Assembly: GCA_002373675.1 (NCBI GenBank)
Contig: DFLF01000008.1
Coordinates: forward strand, 23,299-87,298
DNA length: 64,000 nt
Source of the DNA: Pseudobutyrivibrio sp. UBA3626
Lineage (GTDB): Bacteria > Bacillota > Clostridia > Lachnospirales > Lachnospiraceae
Reading direction: 5' to 3'
Below the pieces are notes generated by a model that was not told the DNA's origin, did not search any database, and saw only the letters and a program-made list of their open reading frames with translations. The position numbers and the translations under genes are program-made. The stretch's first letter is position 1; each line of letters begins with the position of its first letter. Shown here in pieces: positions 16,843 through 26,118 of the stretch.

Positions 16843-18645
16843 ATGCTTGATAATAATCAATTAGAAGCTGTAAATTTTTATAAAGGACCTTGTATTACAC
16901 TTGCAGGTCCAGGTAGTGGTAAGACTACAGTATTAGTTAACAGGATTAAGACTCTTATTGAATCTCATAATGTGGCTCCAGAGTCTATCCTTGTTATTAC
17001 ATTTACCAAAGATGCGGCTCTTGAGATGAAGAGCAGGTTTGTTGCTTCAACAGTTAATGACAGAGCAGGACTTGTTAGTTTTGGTACATTTCATTCTGTA
17101 TTCTATAATATTCTTAGAAGAGAGAGTCGTATAGACTCCAATTCTATTTTGCAAGGACAAAGTCTCATTTCATTTATCAAAGAAGCGATTATTTCCATGG
17201 AAATCAAATTAGACGAACAATTGATAGAGGGGCTATATAAAGAATTTAGTTTTGTTAATAATACTTTGACACCTATAGATTTATATGAGCCGGCAGGCTT
17301 TGATAAAGACGAATTTCGAAGAATCTATAGAGCATATCAGGATATGAAGAGGGAATTTAAGAAGATTGACTTTGATGATATGCTTTATCTTACATTTAAT
17401 CTGTTTCGCGACAATTCTATGATTCTTAAGAAATGGCAGGACAGGTTTGAGTTCTTCCTGATTGATGAAATGCAGGATATGAACGATATACAATTTGATA
17501 TTATCAAAATGATGGCAAGGTCTAATAATATATTTGCAGTTGGAGATGACGATCAGTCAATTTATGGATTCAGAGGGGCTAATCCTCTCATAATGAAGAA
17601 ATTCCCTGATGTATATAATGGTTGTACTAAGATTATTCTAAGTAAAAATTACAGGTCATGTGCAGGCCTCGTTAGAGCCTCGTCGAATCTTATTAATCAT
17701 AATGAAATGAGATTTAATAAGAACTTTATAGCTAATAGTACCTGTGATGGAATTATAAGAACAATTGGGTTTTGTGACAGCAATATGGAAGCAGAATGGA
17801 TAAGTAAAGAAATTATATCTATTCTTAATACATATAATAATACCAGTATTGGAATTCTATATAGAAATAAGAATCAGAATTCCAATATAATAAATGCTTT
17901 ATCTAACAAGGGAATTCCCTTCTATGTCAAAGACAAAGTGTCTAACATATATAATCACTTTATCTTTAAAGATATAATGAGCTTTATTAAAATATCACTA
18001 GGTTGTTCTGCCAGAGGAGATTTTCTTAGAATCTATAACAAGCCTAATCGTTATATTAACAGAATGGCTCTTGACAAAGAAAATGTTACTTTTGAAGATT
18101 TGATTAGTTATTATAATGATAAACCTTATATGATAAAAAGAATAAGAGAAATGAAGCAGGATATTGAAAGAATCAGGATACTTCGACCAGCTTCGTCAAT
18201 ACTATATATAAGAAAAAAGATAGGATACGATTCTTATATTGAAGAGACTGCCAGAACCAAAAAGCAATATGATTCTTATATGAAAGTATTAGATTCAATT
18301 CTTAGTCTGTCTAAAGAATTTAACAGTATCAAATCATTTCTTGATGAATGTAATATTAGAACTACATTTCAAAATAATGATAATAATGAGTCAGGTAGTA
18401 GAGTCTATCTCTATACATTTCATGCATCAAAGGGATTAGAATTTGATAATGTGTTCATATTAGATGCTAATGAGAACATAACTCCTTCTAAGAAAGCTGA
18501 GAGTATAAATGATTTAGAGGAAGAGAGACGAATGTTCTATGTTGCAATAACAAGAGCTAAGACGAATCTTACACTTTGTTACATTAATTCGAGAAATAAT
18601 GAGAAACTCTATCCTTCCAGATTTATTGAGGAAATGGAAGTATAG
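16843..18645 (+). CDS. UvrD/Rep/PcrA-like superfamily 1A DNA helicase
   Basis: 600 aa ATP-dependent 3'-5' DNA helicase of the UvrD family, shorter than PcrA (about 740). Motifs in order: I GPGSGKTT (residues 22-29); II DEMQD (about 208-212); III GDDDQSIYGFRGA (about 235-247); IV SKNYRSC; V TFHASKGLEFDNVF (near 525); VI RRMFYVAITRAK near the C-terminus. The C-terminal tail seen in PcrA is missing. It has its own promoter, SD GGGAG and ATG start. It is likely an accessory helicase in repair or recombination rather than the main PcrA of this organism. Its stop abuts that of the convergent DUF1292 gene with no spacer, so read-through into antisense is possible. Confidence 0.9.
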   Translation: MLDNNQLEAVNFYKGPCITLAGPGSGKTTVLVNRIKTLIESHNVAPESILVITFTKDAALEMKSRFVASTVNDRAGLVSFGTFHSVFYNILRRESRIDSNSILQGQSLISFIKEAIISMEIKLDEQLIEGLYKEFSFVNNTLTPIDLYEPAGFDKDEFRRIYRAYQDMKREFKKIDFDDMLYLTFNLFRDNSMILKKWQDRFEFFLIDEMQDMNDIQFDIIKMMARSNNIFAVGDDDQSIYGFRGANPLIMKKFPDVYNGCTKIILSKNYRSCAGLVRASSNLINHNEMRFNKNFIANSTCDGIIRTIGFCDSNMEAEWISKEIISILNTYNNTSIGILYRNKNQNSNIINALSNKGIPFYVKDKVSNIYNHFIFKDIMSFIKISLGCSARGDFLRIYNKPNRYINRMALDKENVTFEDLISYYNDKPYMIKRIREMKQDIERIRILRPASSILYIRKKIGYDSYIEETARTKKQYDSYMKVLDSILSLSKEFNSIKSFLDECNIRTTFQNNDNNESGSRVYLYTFHASKGLEFDNVFILDANENITPSKKAESINDLEEERRMFYVAITRAKTNLTLCYINSRNNEKLYPSRFIEEMEV

Positions 18646-18933
18646 TTACTTTGCTTCCTCTAATAATTCATTAAAACGCTTATTGACGCGATTATATTCT
18701 TCGTCAGACTGGATGTTATCAATACTATATTCTCCGTCATTTTCAAAGTATCTATATATGTATACAAGTGTGTCGTCAAGAGGCTCGCCATTCTCGTCAA
18801 CAGGCATAAGAACGATGTAATCCTGGTTATCAATATCGAAAATCGTAAGGATTTCGCAGTCTAAATCTTCGCCATCCAGTTCAATTGTTACCATTACGTC
18901 GTCATCAATCTCTTGATTATTGTTTTCTTTCAT
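18646..18933 (-). CDS. DUF1292 family protein
   Basis: 95 aa, very acidic (many Asp and Glu). It matches the DUF1292 pattern: an N-terminal acidic lead, then VTIELDGEDLDCEILTIFDI, QDYIVLMPV, and a helical C-terminus (EEYNRVNKRFNELLEE). In Firmicutes this family commonly sits near the Holliday-junction resolvase RuvX, but that gene is not here. Function is unknown. The ATG at 18933 is preceded on the minus strand by SD GGAGAAAC. It is divergent from the GlgX-like gene and convergent with the helicase. Confidence 0.82.
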   Translation of the reverse strand: MKENNNQEIDDDVMVTIELDGEDLDCEILTIFDIDNQDYIVLMPVDENGEPLDDTLVYIYRYFENDGEYSIDNIQSDEEYNRVNKRFNELLEEAK

Positions 18934-19009
18934 AAGTTTCTCCTGTATTTACGTAATTCCATAAACCTTGTAAGATTATAATTTAATATGATATAAAAAG
19001 CAATAGATG

Positions 19010-19018
19010 TGGTATAAT
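19010..19018 (+). promoter_or_regulatory. Extended -10 promoter of the GlgX-like gene
   Basis: TGGTATAAT at 19010-19018 is a perfect extended -10 element (TGN-TATAAT). The -35 region is weak. Transcription would start near 19025, which leaves no leader for the upstream GTG at 19029 and supports translation from ATG 19074. Confidence 0.55.
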
Positions 19019-19073
19019 AAGTCGTGAGGTGTCAAAAAGCGACGATTTTATTGTTTTACAAGGCGGAATTTTT

Positions 19074-20957
19074 ATGAAACTTAAAGAAGGTAATTTCTGT
19101 GAATTTGGAGCTAGAGCCTCTAAAGATTTAATCACATTTACCTATCAAACCAAAACTAGAAAAAAAACATATATTTACATCTATGATATCAAGACGTATA
19201 AGTTAATTGATAAAATAGATGTTACTTCTGAGTACAGAATAGGTCTTGTATGTTCAATTAGTGTACAAGGTCTTAATCCTGATGAGATTTGTTATCTTAT
19301 ATATAGAGATGGCAAGGAAACTTTAGATGAATATTCAACAAGAATTGTTGGAAGAGAAGTGTGGAATGATAAGAGCAGAAAAGATAATGAATATAAGGTT
19401 TATTCTGCTATTGCTACTGATAATTATACATTTAAATATAAGAAACCAGGCATCTTACCCAAAGATATGATTATTTATAAGCTTCATATGAGAGGCTATA
19501 CAATGAAGCATGGACTTAACCGATGGGATAAGGGTAATTATAAGGGATTTATCAAATGCTTGGATGAGATTGTAGATCTTGGCGTTACTTCTATAGAATT
19601 TCAGCCTCTATATGAATTTGAAGAAATGGGGCTTGTGGAGAGTACTGTCCTAAATGAACATTTCCAGGCAGAGAATGTTATTGAAGATAGTGGTAAAGTG
19701 AATTATTGGGGTTATGAGAAAGGCCATTATTTTGCGCCTAAGGCATCGTATTTTGGCGGCGAAAATGCTTCTTATAACATGAAGATGATGATTGATGAAA
19801 TCCATAAGAAGGGTCTTGAAATTATTATGGAAATCGCATTCAATAGATATGTAAGCGAAGAGGTAATGATTGATTCCCTTATATACTGGACTCGTGAGTA
19901 TAATGTGGATGGAATACATATTCTGGGAAATGATTTGCCAATTAAGAGGATGGTTAAGAATCCATATCTTTATGATACAAAGCTTTTCTATCACGAATAT
20001 CCATTTGAAGTATTAGATAGCGAGAAAGATAATAAGCATTTGTTTGTATGTAATGATGAATTCTTATATGCTCTTCGTCAATTACAGAATCATTTTGATG
20101 GCTATATATCTGAACTTGCCAACAATTCTAAGAGACAGAATGAGAAATACGGTTTCGTTAATTATGCTGCCAGTAGCTACGGATTTACATTGTTTGATTC
20201 TTTTGCCTATGGAGAGAAACATAATGAAGATAATGGTGAAGAGAATCGAGATGGTAATAACTACAATTGTAGCAACAATTATGGTATTGAAGGTAAGACT
20301 AGTAATAAAGCCATTAATCAGATAAGGCTTAACAATATGAAGACTGCGATTTGCGCAGTAATGCTTGGACAGGCAATTCCTCTTATTCTTGCAGGAGATG
20401 AAGTTGGAAATTCTCAGAATGGTAATAATAATGTATATTGTCAGGACAATGAGATAGGATGGGTTGATTTCCCTAAGAATAAATTTGCAACTGAACTTAG
20501 AGAATTTACCAAGTCTATGATTAGATTCAGGAAGGATAATCCTATTATAAGATTAGAAGAGCCAATGCATATGAATGATTATCACCATACTGGTATACCG
20601 GATTTGTCTTATCATGGAAGAGAACCATGGATGATGGGTATTGGTGATGAGAAGAAAGCCTTAGGGGTACTTTATGCAGGTGAGTATTCCGGTTCAGATA
20701 ATAAAGATGATATTCTTGTCTGTTATAACTTCCATTATGACGAAGAGAAGTTTGCTCTTCCTAGAATGAGAGGCAATAAGAAGTGGTATGTTGCCTGCAA
20801 TTCATTTAAGAATTTTGAGGAGTTAAAGTATGTAAAGTCTCAGCATTATATTATGGTTTCTGGCGGTTCCATTACAATTCTTGTTGGAAAAGAGACTAAG
20901 ATAACTAATGATAGTGTAGAAATCCTTGATAATAAGAAGCGAAGAGGCAGGAAATGA
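19074..20957 (+). CDS. GlgX/isoamylase-like GH13 protein lacking catalytic residues
   Basis: 627 aa from ATG 19074 (SD AAGGCGG). An in-frame GTG at 19029 sits too close to the promoter and is less likely. It has an N-terminal CBM48-like beta domain, a TIM barrel and a C-terminal beta domain. Homology to GlgX/isoamylase is clear (YGEKHNEDNGEENRDGNN; PLILAGDEVGNSQNGNNN; YCQDNEIGWVDF). The GH13 active-site motifs are lost: region I DxxxNH reads EIAFNR, region II GFRFD reads GIHIL (no nucleophile Asp), and region IV HD reads SY (NYAASSYGF for NFVTAHDGF). The frame is intact with no stop, so it looks like a maintained non-enzymatic homologue, perhaps a glycan-binding or regulatory protein. Confidence 0.82.
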   Translation: MKLKEGNFCEFGARASKDLITFTYQTKTRKKTYIYIYDIKTYKLIDKIDVTSEYRIGLVCSISVQGLNPDEICYLIYRDGKETLDEYSTRIVGREVWNDKSRKDNEYKVYSAIATDNYTFKYKKPGILPKDMIIYKLHMRGYTMKHGLNRWDKGNYKGFIKCLDEIVDLGVTSIEFQPLYEFEEMGLVESTVLNEHFQAENVIEDSGKVNYWGYEKGHYFAPKASYFGGENASYNMKMMIDEIHKKGLEIIMEIAFNRYVSEEVMIDSLIYWTREYNVDGIHILGNDLPIKRMVKNPYLYDTKLFYHEYPFEVLDSEKDNKHLFVCNDEFLYALRQLQNHFDGYISELANNSKRQNEKYGFVNYAASSYGFTLFDSFAYGEKHNEDNGEENRDGNNYNCSNNYGIEGKTSNKAINQIRLNNMKTAICAVMLGQAIPLILAGDEVGNSQNGNNNVYCQDNEIGWVDFPKNKFATELREFTKSMIRFRKDNPIIRLEEPMHMNDYHHTGIPDLSYHGREPWMMGIGDEKKALGVLYAGEYSGSDNKDDILVCYNFHYDEEKFALPRMRGNKKWYVACNSFKNFEELKYVKSQHYIMVSGGSITILVGKETKITNDSVEILDNKKRRGRK

Positions 20958-21637
20958 ATACTAGAATAATTAATGCCTCGATTCTAAAATGGATTGCAGT
21001 AATTACAATGTTAATTGATCATATTGGGCTGGTTTTCTTCCCTGAATATGAGATATTAAGATTGATAGGAAGAATCAGCTTTCCAATTTTTGCTTTTCTA
21101 CTATGTGAAGGATACAAACATACATCTAATATCTGGAAATATTTTTTACGGCTTGGAATATTTGCAATAATTTCTGAGATTCCATACAATATATGCTTTT
21201 ATAATCAGGTTTTCTATCCTTATAGTCAGAATATTTTCTTTGAACTATTACTTGGTCTTTTAGTTCTATATTTGATAGATAAAGAATATGTTATTAAGGG
21301 TAAAAATTTTACAATTTACTGTCAGATTCTAATCGTTGTACTTGCATGTGTGGTTTCTTATTTCGCGAATTTTAGTTACAAATACGTGGGTATATTATTA
21401 ATTGTAATAATGTATTATATACAAGAGCATTTTCTTGTATTTTCACTTGCTGCATTTGTTGTATATTTGATACCTTATGGAGTTGTTAACGCCGTATTTA
21501 TGCTGCTTTCGCTGCCACTTATTTATATGTATAATGGTAAATTGGGGATAAGCAGTAAGAAGTTAAAGTGGATGTTCTATGCAATTTATCCTTTGCAATT
21601 TGTAGTATTTATAATAATTAGGGATTATATTTTATAA
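20954..21637 (+). CDS. TraX family integral membrane protein
   Basis: 227 aa, largely hydrophobic with about six to seven membrane helices. The TraX-type start (LKWIAVITMLIDHIGLVFFP, then LRLIGRISFPIFAFLLCEGY) is diagnostic. F-plasmid TraX acetylates pilin; chromosomal Firmicute homologues have no proven role but may be acyltransferases. The ATG overlaps the stop of the GlgX-like gene (ATGA), so the two are translated together. No conjugation genes are nearby, so a role in transfer is unlikely. Confidence 0.85.
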   Translation: MNTRIINASILKWIAVITMLIDHIGLVFFPEYEILRLIGRISFPIFAFLLCEGYKHTSNIWKYFLRLGIFAIISEIPYNICFYNQVFYPYSQNIFFELLLGLLVLYLIDKEYVIKGKNFTIYCQILIVVLACVVSYFANFSYKYVGILLIVIMYYIQEHFLVFSLAAFVVYLIPYGVVNAVFMLLSLPLIYMYNGKLGISSKKLKWMFYAIYPLQFVVFIIIRDYIL

Positions 21638-21685
21638 CATATTGAATTTATATGTGAATGCAATACTTAATAGAAAGGAGTCAAT

Positions 21686-22309
21686 ATGTTTCATCCAATA
21701 AAGCATTACAAGACAATTACGAGACACAGGCATCTTGTTATGAAGGGGTGCTTTGAAGTTGGACTTTATAAGCAGGGGTTGCTTCATGATTTGTCTAAAT
21801 ACAATCCTATAGAGTTTATTCCTGGAGCACTATATTATAAGGGTACTGAAAGCCCTAATAATTCTGAAAGAAGAAAGAAGGGATATTCTTCGGCGTGGCT
21901 GCACCATAAGGGGAGAAATAAGCATCATTTTGAATATTGGATTGATTACACATTAAAGGAAGGTCATCCCATTGAGGGCAATAAGATGCCTGTAAGATAC
22001 GTTGTGGAAATGTATGTTGACAGAGTAAGTGCCAGCAAGAATTATCAGAAGAGTAAATATACTGATAAAAGTGCGTTAGAGTATTATGAAAAAGGGAAAA
22101 ACAGATACATGATGCATAAGGATTCAGAAGAACTTCTTGTTATGCTTCTTAAGTATCTTGCTGACAATGGAGAAGAAGCAACTAATGAATTAATTAGAAA
22201 AAAAATTCTGCATACAGATTTTAAAGTTAAAGTTGTAAAATGGATAAGTAAGAAGGGCGCGATGCTTATTGATAAGAGTCGCAGTATATTATCTGGTAAA
22301 GTATTATAA
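21686..22309 (+). CDS. DUF5662 family protein (HD-like metal motif)
   Basis: 207 aa, soluble. Conserved-looking His/Asp pattern: ITRHRHLV near residue 14, LLHDLSKYNPIEF near 36, LHHKGRNKHHFEYW near 72, and an acidic YVVEMYVDR segment. This arrangement suggests a metal-binding site like that of HD-domain phosphohydrolases. I recognise it as DUF5662, common in Firmicutes and of unknown function. SD GAAAGGAGTC gives a firm ATG at 21686. It lies between traX and trpS and is probably co-transcribed with both. Confidence 0.78.
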   Translation: MFHPIKHYKTITRHRHLVMKGCFEVGLYKQGLLHDLSKYNPIEFIPGALYYKGTESPNNSERRKKGYSSAWLHHKGRNKHHFEYWIDYTLKEGHPIEGNKMPVRYVVEMYVDRVSASKNYQKSKYTDKSALEYYEKGKNRYMMHKDSEELLVMLLKYLADNGEEATNELIRKKILHTDFKVKVVKWISKKGAMLIDKSRSILSGKVL

Positions 22310-22335
22310 TAATAAAATGATAAGGAAGATAGAAA

Positions 22336-23343
22336 ATGAGTGAAGAAAAGAAAATATTATATTCAGGAATGCAGGCAACTAATGCTCTAACATTAGGCAA
22401 TTATCTTGGTGCATTAAAAAACTGGGTTAATCTTAATGAAGAATATGAATGCTTTTTTGGAGTAATGGATTTGCACTCCCTTACTGTAAGACAAAATCCC
22501 ACAGAGTTTAGACAAAATGCAAGAAAATTATATGCTTTGTATGTTGCGGCAGGTCTTAATCCAGAGGCAAATTGTGTATACTATCAATCCCATGTGCCGG
22601 CACATGCACAACTTGCATGGATTCTTGATTGTTTTACTTATATGGGCGAACTTAACCGAATGACACAATTTAAAGATAAGTCTCAGAAGCATTCGGATAA
22701 TATTAATGCTGGTCTATATACATATCCGGTTCTTATGGCGGCAGATATTTTATTGTATCAGACAGATGTTGTTCCAGTTGGCAAAGATCAGATGCAACAT
22801 TTGGAGCTTACAAGGGATATTGCAGAGAGATTTAATAATATCTATGGTAATATCTTCAAGATTCCAGAAGGATATATTGGTAAGAGTGGAGCTAAGATAA
22901 TGTCTCTTCAAGATCCTACGAAGAAGATGTCTAAATCTGATGAAAATGTTAATGCAACTATACTTCTTGTTGATGACAAAGATACTATCATTAGAAAGTT
23001 CAAAAAGGCTGTAACAGATTCAGAAGCATCTATTGTATATAATCCGGAGAATAAGCCTGGTGTCAGCAATCTTATTGACATATATCGTACTGTTACTGAG
23101 AAGTCTATTGAAGATGTGGAGAAGGAGTTTGAGAATAAAGGTTATGGCGATTTCAAACTTGCGGTTGGAGAAGCTGTGGCAAATGAACTTTCACCTATTC
23201 AGGAAGAATATAATCGACTTCTTAATGATAAAGCATACATAGAGAAATGCATTAAAGAAAATGACGAGAAAGCATCGTATTTTGCTAATAAGACTCTTAG
23301 AAAAGTTATGAAGAAGGTTGGATTAACAGAAATGATTAGATAA
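22336..23343 (+). CDS. trpS: Tryptophanyl-tRNA synthetase
   Basis: 335 aa class I synthetase, normal bacterial length. It begins KKILYSGMQATNALTLGNYLGA, where TLGN replaces the usual HxGN/HIGH signature; this variant occurs in some bacterial TrpRS. The KMSKS motif is intact (KKMSKSDEN near residue 197). Trp-pocket elements (FMDLHSLTVRQNP; VGKDQMQHLELTRDIA) are present. SD AAGGAAG is weak-moderate. There is no T-box leader upstream; the 26-bp gap to the DUF5662 gene leaves no room, so it is not regulated that way here. Confidence 0.95.
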   Translation: MSEEKKILYSGMQATNALTLGNYLGALKNWVNLNEEYECFFGVMDLHSLTVRQNPTEFRQNARKLYALYVAAGLNPEANCVYYQSHVPAHAQLAWILDCFTYMGELNRMTQFKDKSQKHSDNINAGLYTYPVLMAADILLYQTDVVPVGKDQMQHLELTRDIAERFNNIYGNIFKIPEGYIGKSGAKIMSLQDPTKKMSKSDENVNATILLVDDKDTIIRKFKKAVTDSEASIVYNPENKPGVSNLIDIYRTVTEKSIEDVEKEFENKGYGDFKLAVGEAVANELSPIQEEYNRLLNDKAYIEKCIKENDEKASYFANKTLRKVMKKVGLTEMIR

Positions 23344-23457
23344 TAGACATTTTGTTTTCTTAAAAAAAAGATATGGTCAAATCATATATTATATGTTAGT
23401 ATATCTTCATCTTAATTCAAAATGTTTTATTAAATTTTCATGGATTTCCAATATGAA

Positions 23458-24990
23458 ATGTATAGTTGTATCAGTACAGCGATTCTTCAGGGAATCACAT
23501 CCACACTTGTAACAGTAGAGGCTGATGTAAGTTCTGGCATGCCGTATTTTGAGATGGTAGGCTTTCTTTCTGCGGAAGTAAAAGAGGCGAAAGAAAGAGT
23601 TAGAACCGCTTTGAAAAATTCTGGCTATGAATTACCACCTAAAAGAATAACAATTAATATCTATCCTGCATCAATTAAGAAGCAGGGATGTGGCTTTGAT
23701 TTGCCCCTTGCAATTGCTATATTAAAAGCTATGTCAGTGATTAATTATGATGATGATAGAAAGATTATGATGATTGGAGAACTAGGACTCTCTGGTCAAA
23801 TAAATTCTGTTAATGGAGTTCTTCCAATTCTTCTTGATGCAATAGATAATAATATAACTGAGTGTATTGTACCATACGATAACAGAAATGAGGCATATCT
23901 TGCAACAGGAATTAAGATTATTCCTGTAAAGCATCTTCTTGACGTTATTAATTATCTTAATATCGGTGACATACCGGCTTTAGAGGACGTACATATAGAC
24001 AAATATGAAAAAGACGATTTGTCACATGATTTTGCTAATATAAATGGGCAGAAAATCCTTAAAAGAGCATGTGAGATAGCGGTTTCTGGTATGCATAATT
24101 TTCTTATGATTGGACCTCCGGGTGCAGGTAAAACTCTAATTGCTAAATCTCTTCCGTCTATTCTTCCCAAAATGTCTAGAAAAGAATGTATTGTAAGCTC
24201 TAAGATAGCAAGTGTAAGCAATACATTTAAAGATAATCCCAGACTCATTAATGAAAGACCATTTAGAAGTCCACATCATACAATAAGTCCACAGGGTCTT
24301 GTGGGTGGTGGCAGTATTGTAAAGCCTGGAGAGATATCTCTTGCTCATAATGGCGTTTTATTTCTTGATGAACTTACAGAATTTAAGAAATCAACGTTAG
24401 AACTTCTTAGACAACCAATGGAAGATAAAGAGATTAGTATATCTAGAACATCGGGCAAATTTACTTATCCATCTAATTTCATGCTTGTTGCGGCAATGAA
24501 TCCTTGCTCTTGTGGCTTTTATCCAGATCTTAATAAATGTAGATGTGATAGAAACTCTATTAAGAGGTATTATAACAAATTATCACAACCACTTCTTGAC
24601 AGGATTGATATGTGTGCAGAAGCATCAACTGTAAGCTACTCAGATATTGTTAAAAAATGTGATAATGAGTCATCGAAAACCATTAGAGGCAGAGTGATTG
24701 AAGTTCATAATATCCAGAAAAAAAGATTTGCTAATGAATCATATAATTTCAACAGTGACATTACGTCAAGTGATATTGAGAAGTATTGTGGACTTGGCAA
24801 AGAAGAAGCGGACTTTATGGAAGAAATATATGATAAGTATTCCCTTACAGGTAGAACATATTATAAGATTCTTCGTGTTGCAAGGACTATTGCTGATATG
24901 GCAAGAGAAGATAATATAAGTATAATGCATCTTCGTGAATCTCTAATGTATCGAGGTTTAGACAAGAAGTATTTCGAGAACTTTTTATAG
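23458..24990 (+). CDS. YifB/ComM family Mg-chelatase-like AAA+ ATPase
   Basis: 510 aa from ATG 23458, chosen because family members start near MYS...; an in-frame ATG at 23440 would add six residues. Neither has a clear SD, which is unusual here. It has an N-terminal Lon-like fold (VEADVSSGMPYFEMVG), an AAA+ module with Walker A GPPGAGKT (about 219-226), Walker B LFLDELTEF, and the family Cys pattern NPCSCGFYPDLNKCRCD. A C-terminal helical domain follows. In Haemophilus and others ComM is a hexameric helicase promoting branch migration during natural transformation. The next gene is dprA, so the pair fits a recombination/competence role. Confidence 0.92.
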   Translation: MYSCISTAILQGITSTLVTVEADVSSGMPYFEMVGFLSAEVKEAKERVRTALKNSGYELPPKRITINIYPASIKKQGCGFDLPLAIAILKAMSVINYDDDRKIMMIGELGLSGQINSVNGVLPILLDAIDNNITECIVPYDNRNEAYLATGIKIIPVKHLLDVINYLNIGDIPALEDVHIDKYEKDDLSHDFANINGQKILKRACEIAVSGMHNFLMIGPPGAGKTLIAKSLPSILPKMSRKECIVSSKIASVSNTFKDNPRLINERPFRSPHHTISPQGLVGGGSIVKPGEISLAHNGVLFLDELTEFKKSTLELLRQPMEDKEISISRTSGKFTYPSNFMLVAAMNPCSCGFYPDLNKCRCDRNSIKRYYNKLSQPLLDRIDMCAEASTVSYSDIVKKCDNESSKTIRGRVIEVHNIQKKRFANESYNFNSDITSSDIEKYCGLGKEEADFMEEIYDKYSLTGRTYYKILRVARTIADMAREDNISIMHLRESLMYRGLDKKYFENFL

Positions 24991-25000
24991 GAGAAATGCT

Positions 25001-26101
25001 ATGGAAAGTGATTTATTAAAATATGAATTATGGTTTACAAAGTTAGATATATCTAATACTTCGAAAAATAGACTTTCTGATTGCTTATATAACGCAAAAA
25101 ACATATATAATTCCAATAAAACACAGCTGCTATCAACTAATATTATTAACGAGAAAGTTGCTGACAAAATCATAGATAATAAAGACAACCTGGATATTGA
25201 TAAATTATATGAAAAGTTCCAATCATATAATCAGAAGCTTGTTACAAGACCAATGGCACATTTTCCAGAAAAACTAAAGGTTATTTCGAATGCTCCATAT
25301 GGAATATTTTATATTGGTACTTTCCCTGAGAAATTTGATAAATGTGTATCAATTGTTGGGGCAAGAAGGTGTTCAGAGTATGGGAGATGGGCAGCAAAGG
25401 AGATTGCAGGAGCACTGGCAAGGAGAGGATATATAATTGTTAGTGGAATGGCACTGGGGATTGATAATGAATCACATATAGGAGCCCTTAATGAAGATGG
25501 TATTACTGTTGCTGTACTTGGTTGTGGTGTAGATATATGTTATCCGAGAAATAACATTAATACATATGTACAGATTCAGAAAAAGGGTGCAATAATATCA
25601 GAATTTTATCCTGGTACAAAACCTCTTAATTATAATTTCCCATCCAGAAACAGAATTATATCGGCTCTTTCTAATCAGGTTGTTGTAATAGAGGCAAAAG
25701 AAAAGAGTGGTTCTCTTATTACTGCTGACTATGCATTAGAACAGGGGAAAGATATCTATGCGCTTCCAGGGCGAATATCGGACTTGCTTTCACATGGATG
25801 TAACAGGTTAATAGAACAGGGAGCAGGTATAATTACGTCAGTTTCTGACTTTGTTAATGCCTTAGATGACGTGCAAATTAACACTTTATATACTGGGGCT
25901 TTAATGAATTGTCAGAATTTTCTTCTTGAAAAAGAGGATTTGTTGGTGTATAGTTGTTTAGATTTCTATCCTAAAGATATTGAGAGAATAATTGCAGAAT
26001 CTAATCTGGAAATGATGCAGGTTCTTAATTCTATCATGAATCTCTGTGATAAGAAGCTTATTAAGGAAGTCTTCGTTAATCAATATGTTAGGATAAAGTA
26101 A
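25001..26101 (+). CDS. dprA: DNA processing protein DprA (Smf)
   Basis: 366 aa, typical length. The Rossmann-fold core has SIVGARRCSEYGRWAA near residue 117, IVSGMALGIDNESHIGAL, VLGCGVDICYPRNN, SEFYPGTKPLNYNFP and RNRIISALS, followed by a winged-helix-like C-terminal domain. DprA binds ssDNA and loads RecA during transformation. The N-terminal ~80 residues are less conserved. SD GGAGAAA leads the ATG, 10 bp after the yifB stop. It belongs to the run yifB-dprA-topA-codY. Confidence 0.95.
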   Translation: MESDLLKYELWFTKLDISNTSKNRLSDCLYNAKNIYNSNKTQLLSTNIINEKVADKIIDNKDNLDIDKLYEKFQSYNQKLVTRPMAHFPEKLKVISNAPYGIFYIGTFPEKFDKCVSIVGARRCSEYGRWAAKEIAGALARRGYIIVSGMALGIDNESHIGALNEDGITVAVLGCGVDICYPRNNINTYVQIQKKGAIISEFYPGTKPLNYNFPSRNRIISALSNQVVVIEAKEKSGSLITADYALEQGKDIYALPGRISDLLSHGCNRLIEQGAGIITSVSDFVNALDDVQINTLYTGALMNCQNFLLEKEDLLVYSCLDFYPKDIERIIAESNLEMMQVLNSIMNLCDKKLIKEVFVNQYVRIK

Positions 26102-26118
26102 TATCTAGGAGAAAACTA

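Noticed and set aside
22310..22335. T-box riboswitch for trpS
   Set aside because: Only 26 bp separate trpS from the upstream gene and no T-box sequence is present.
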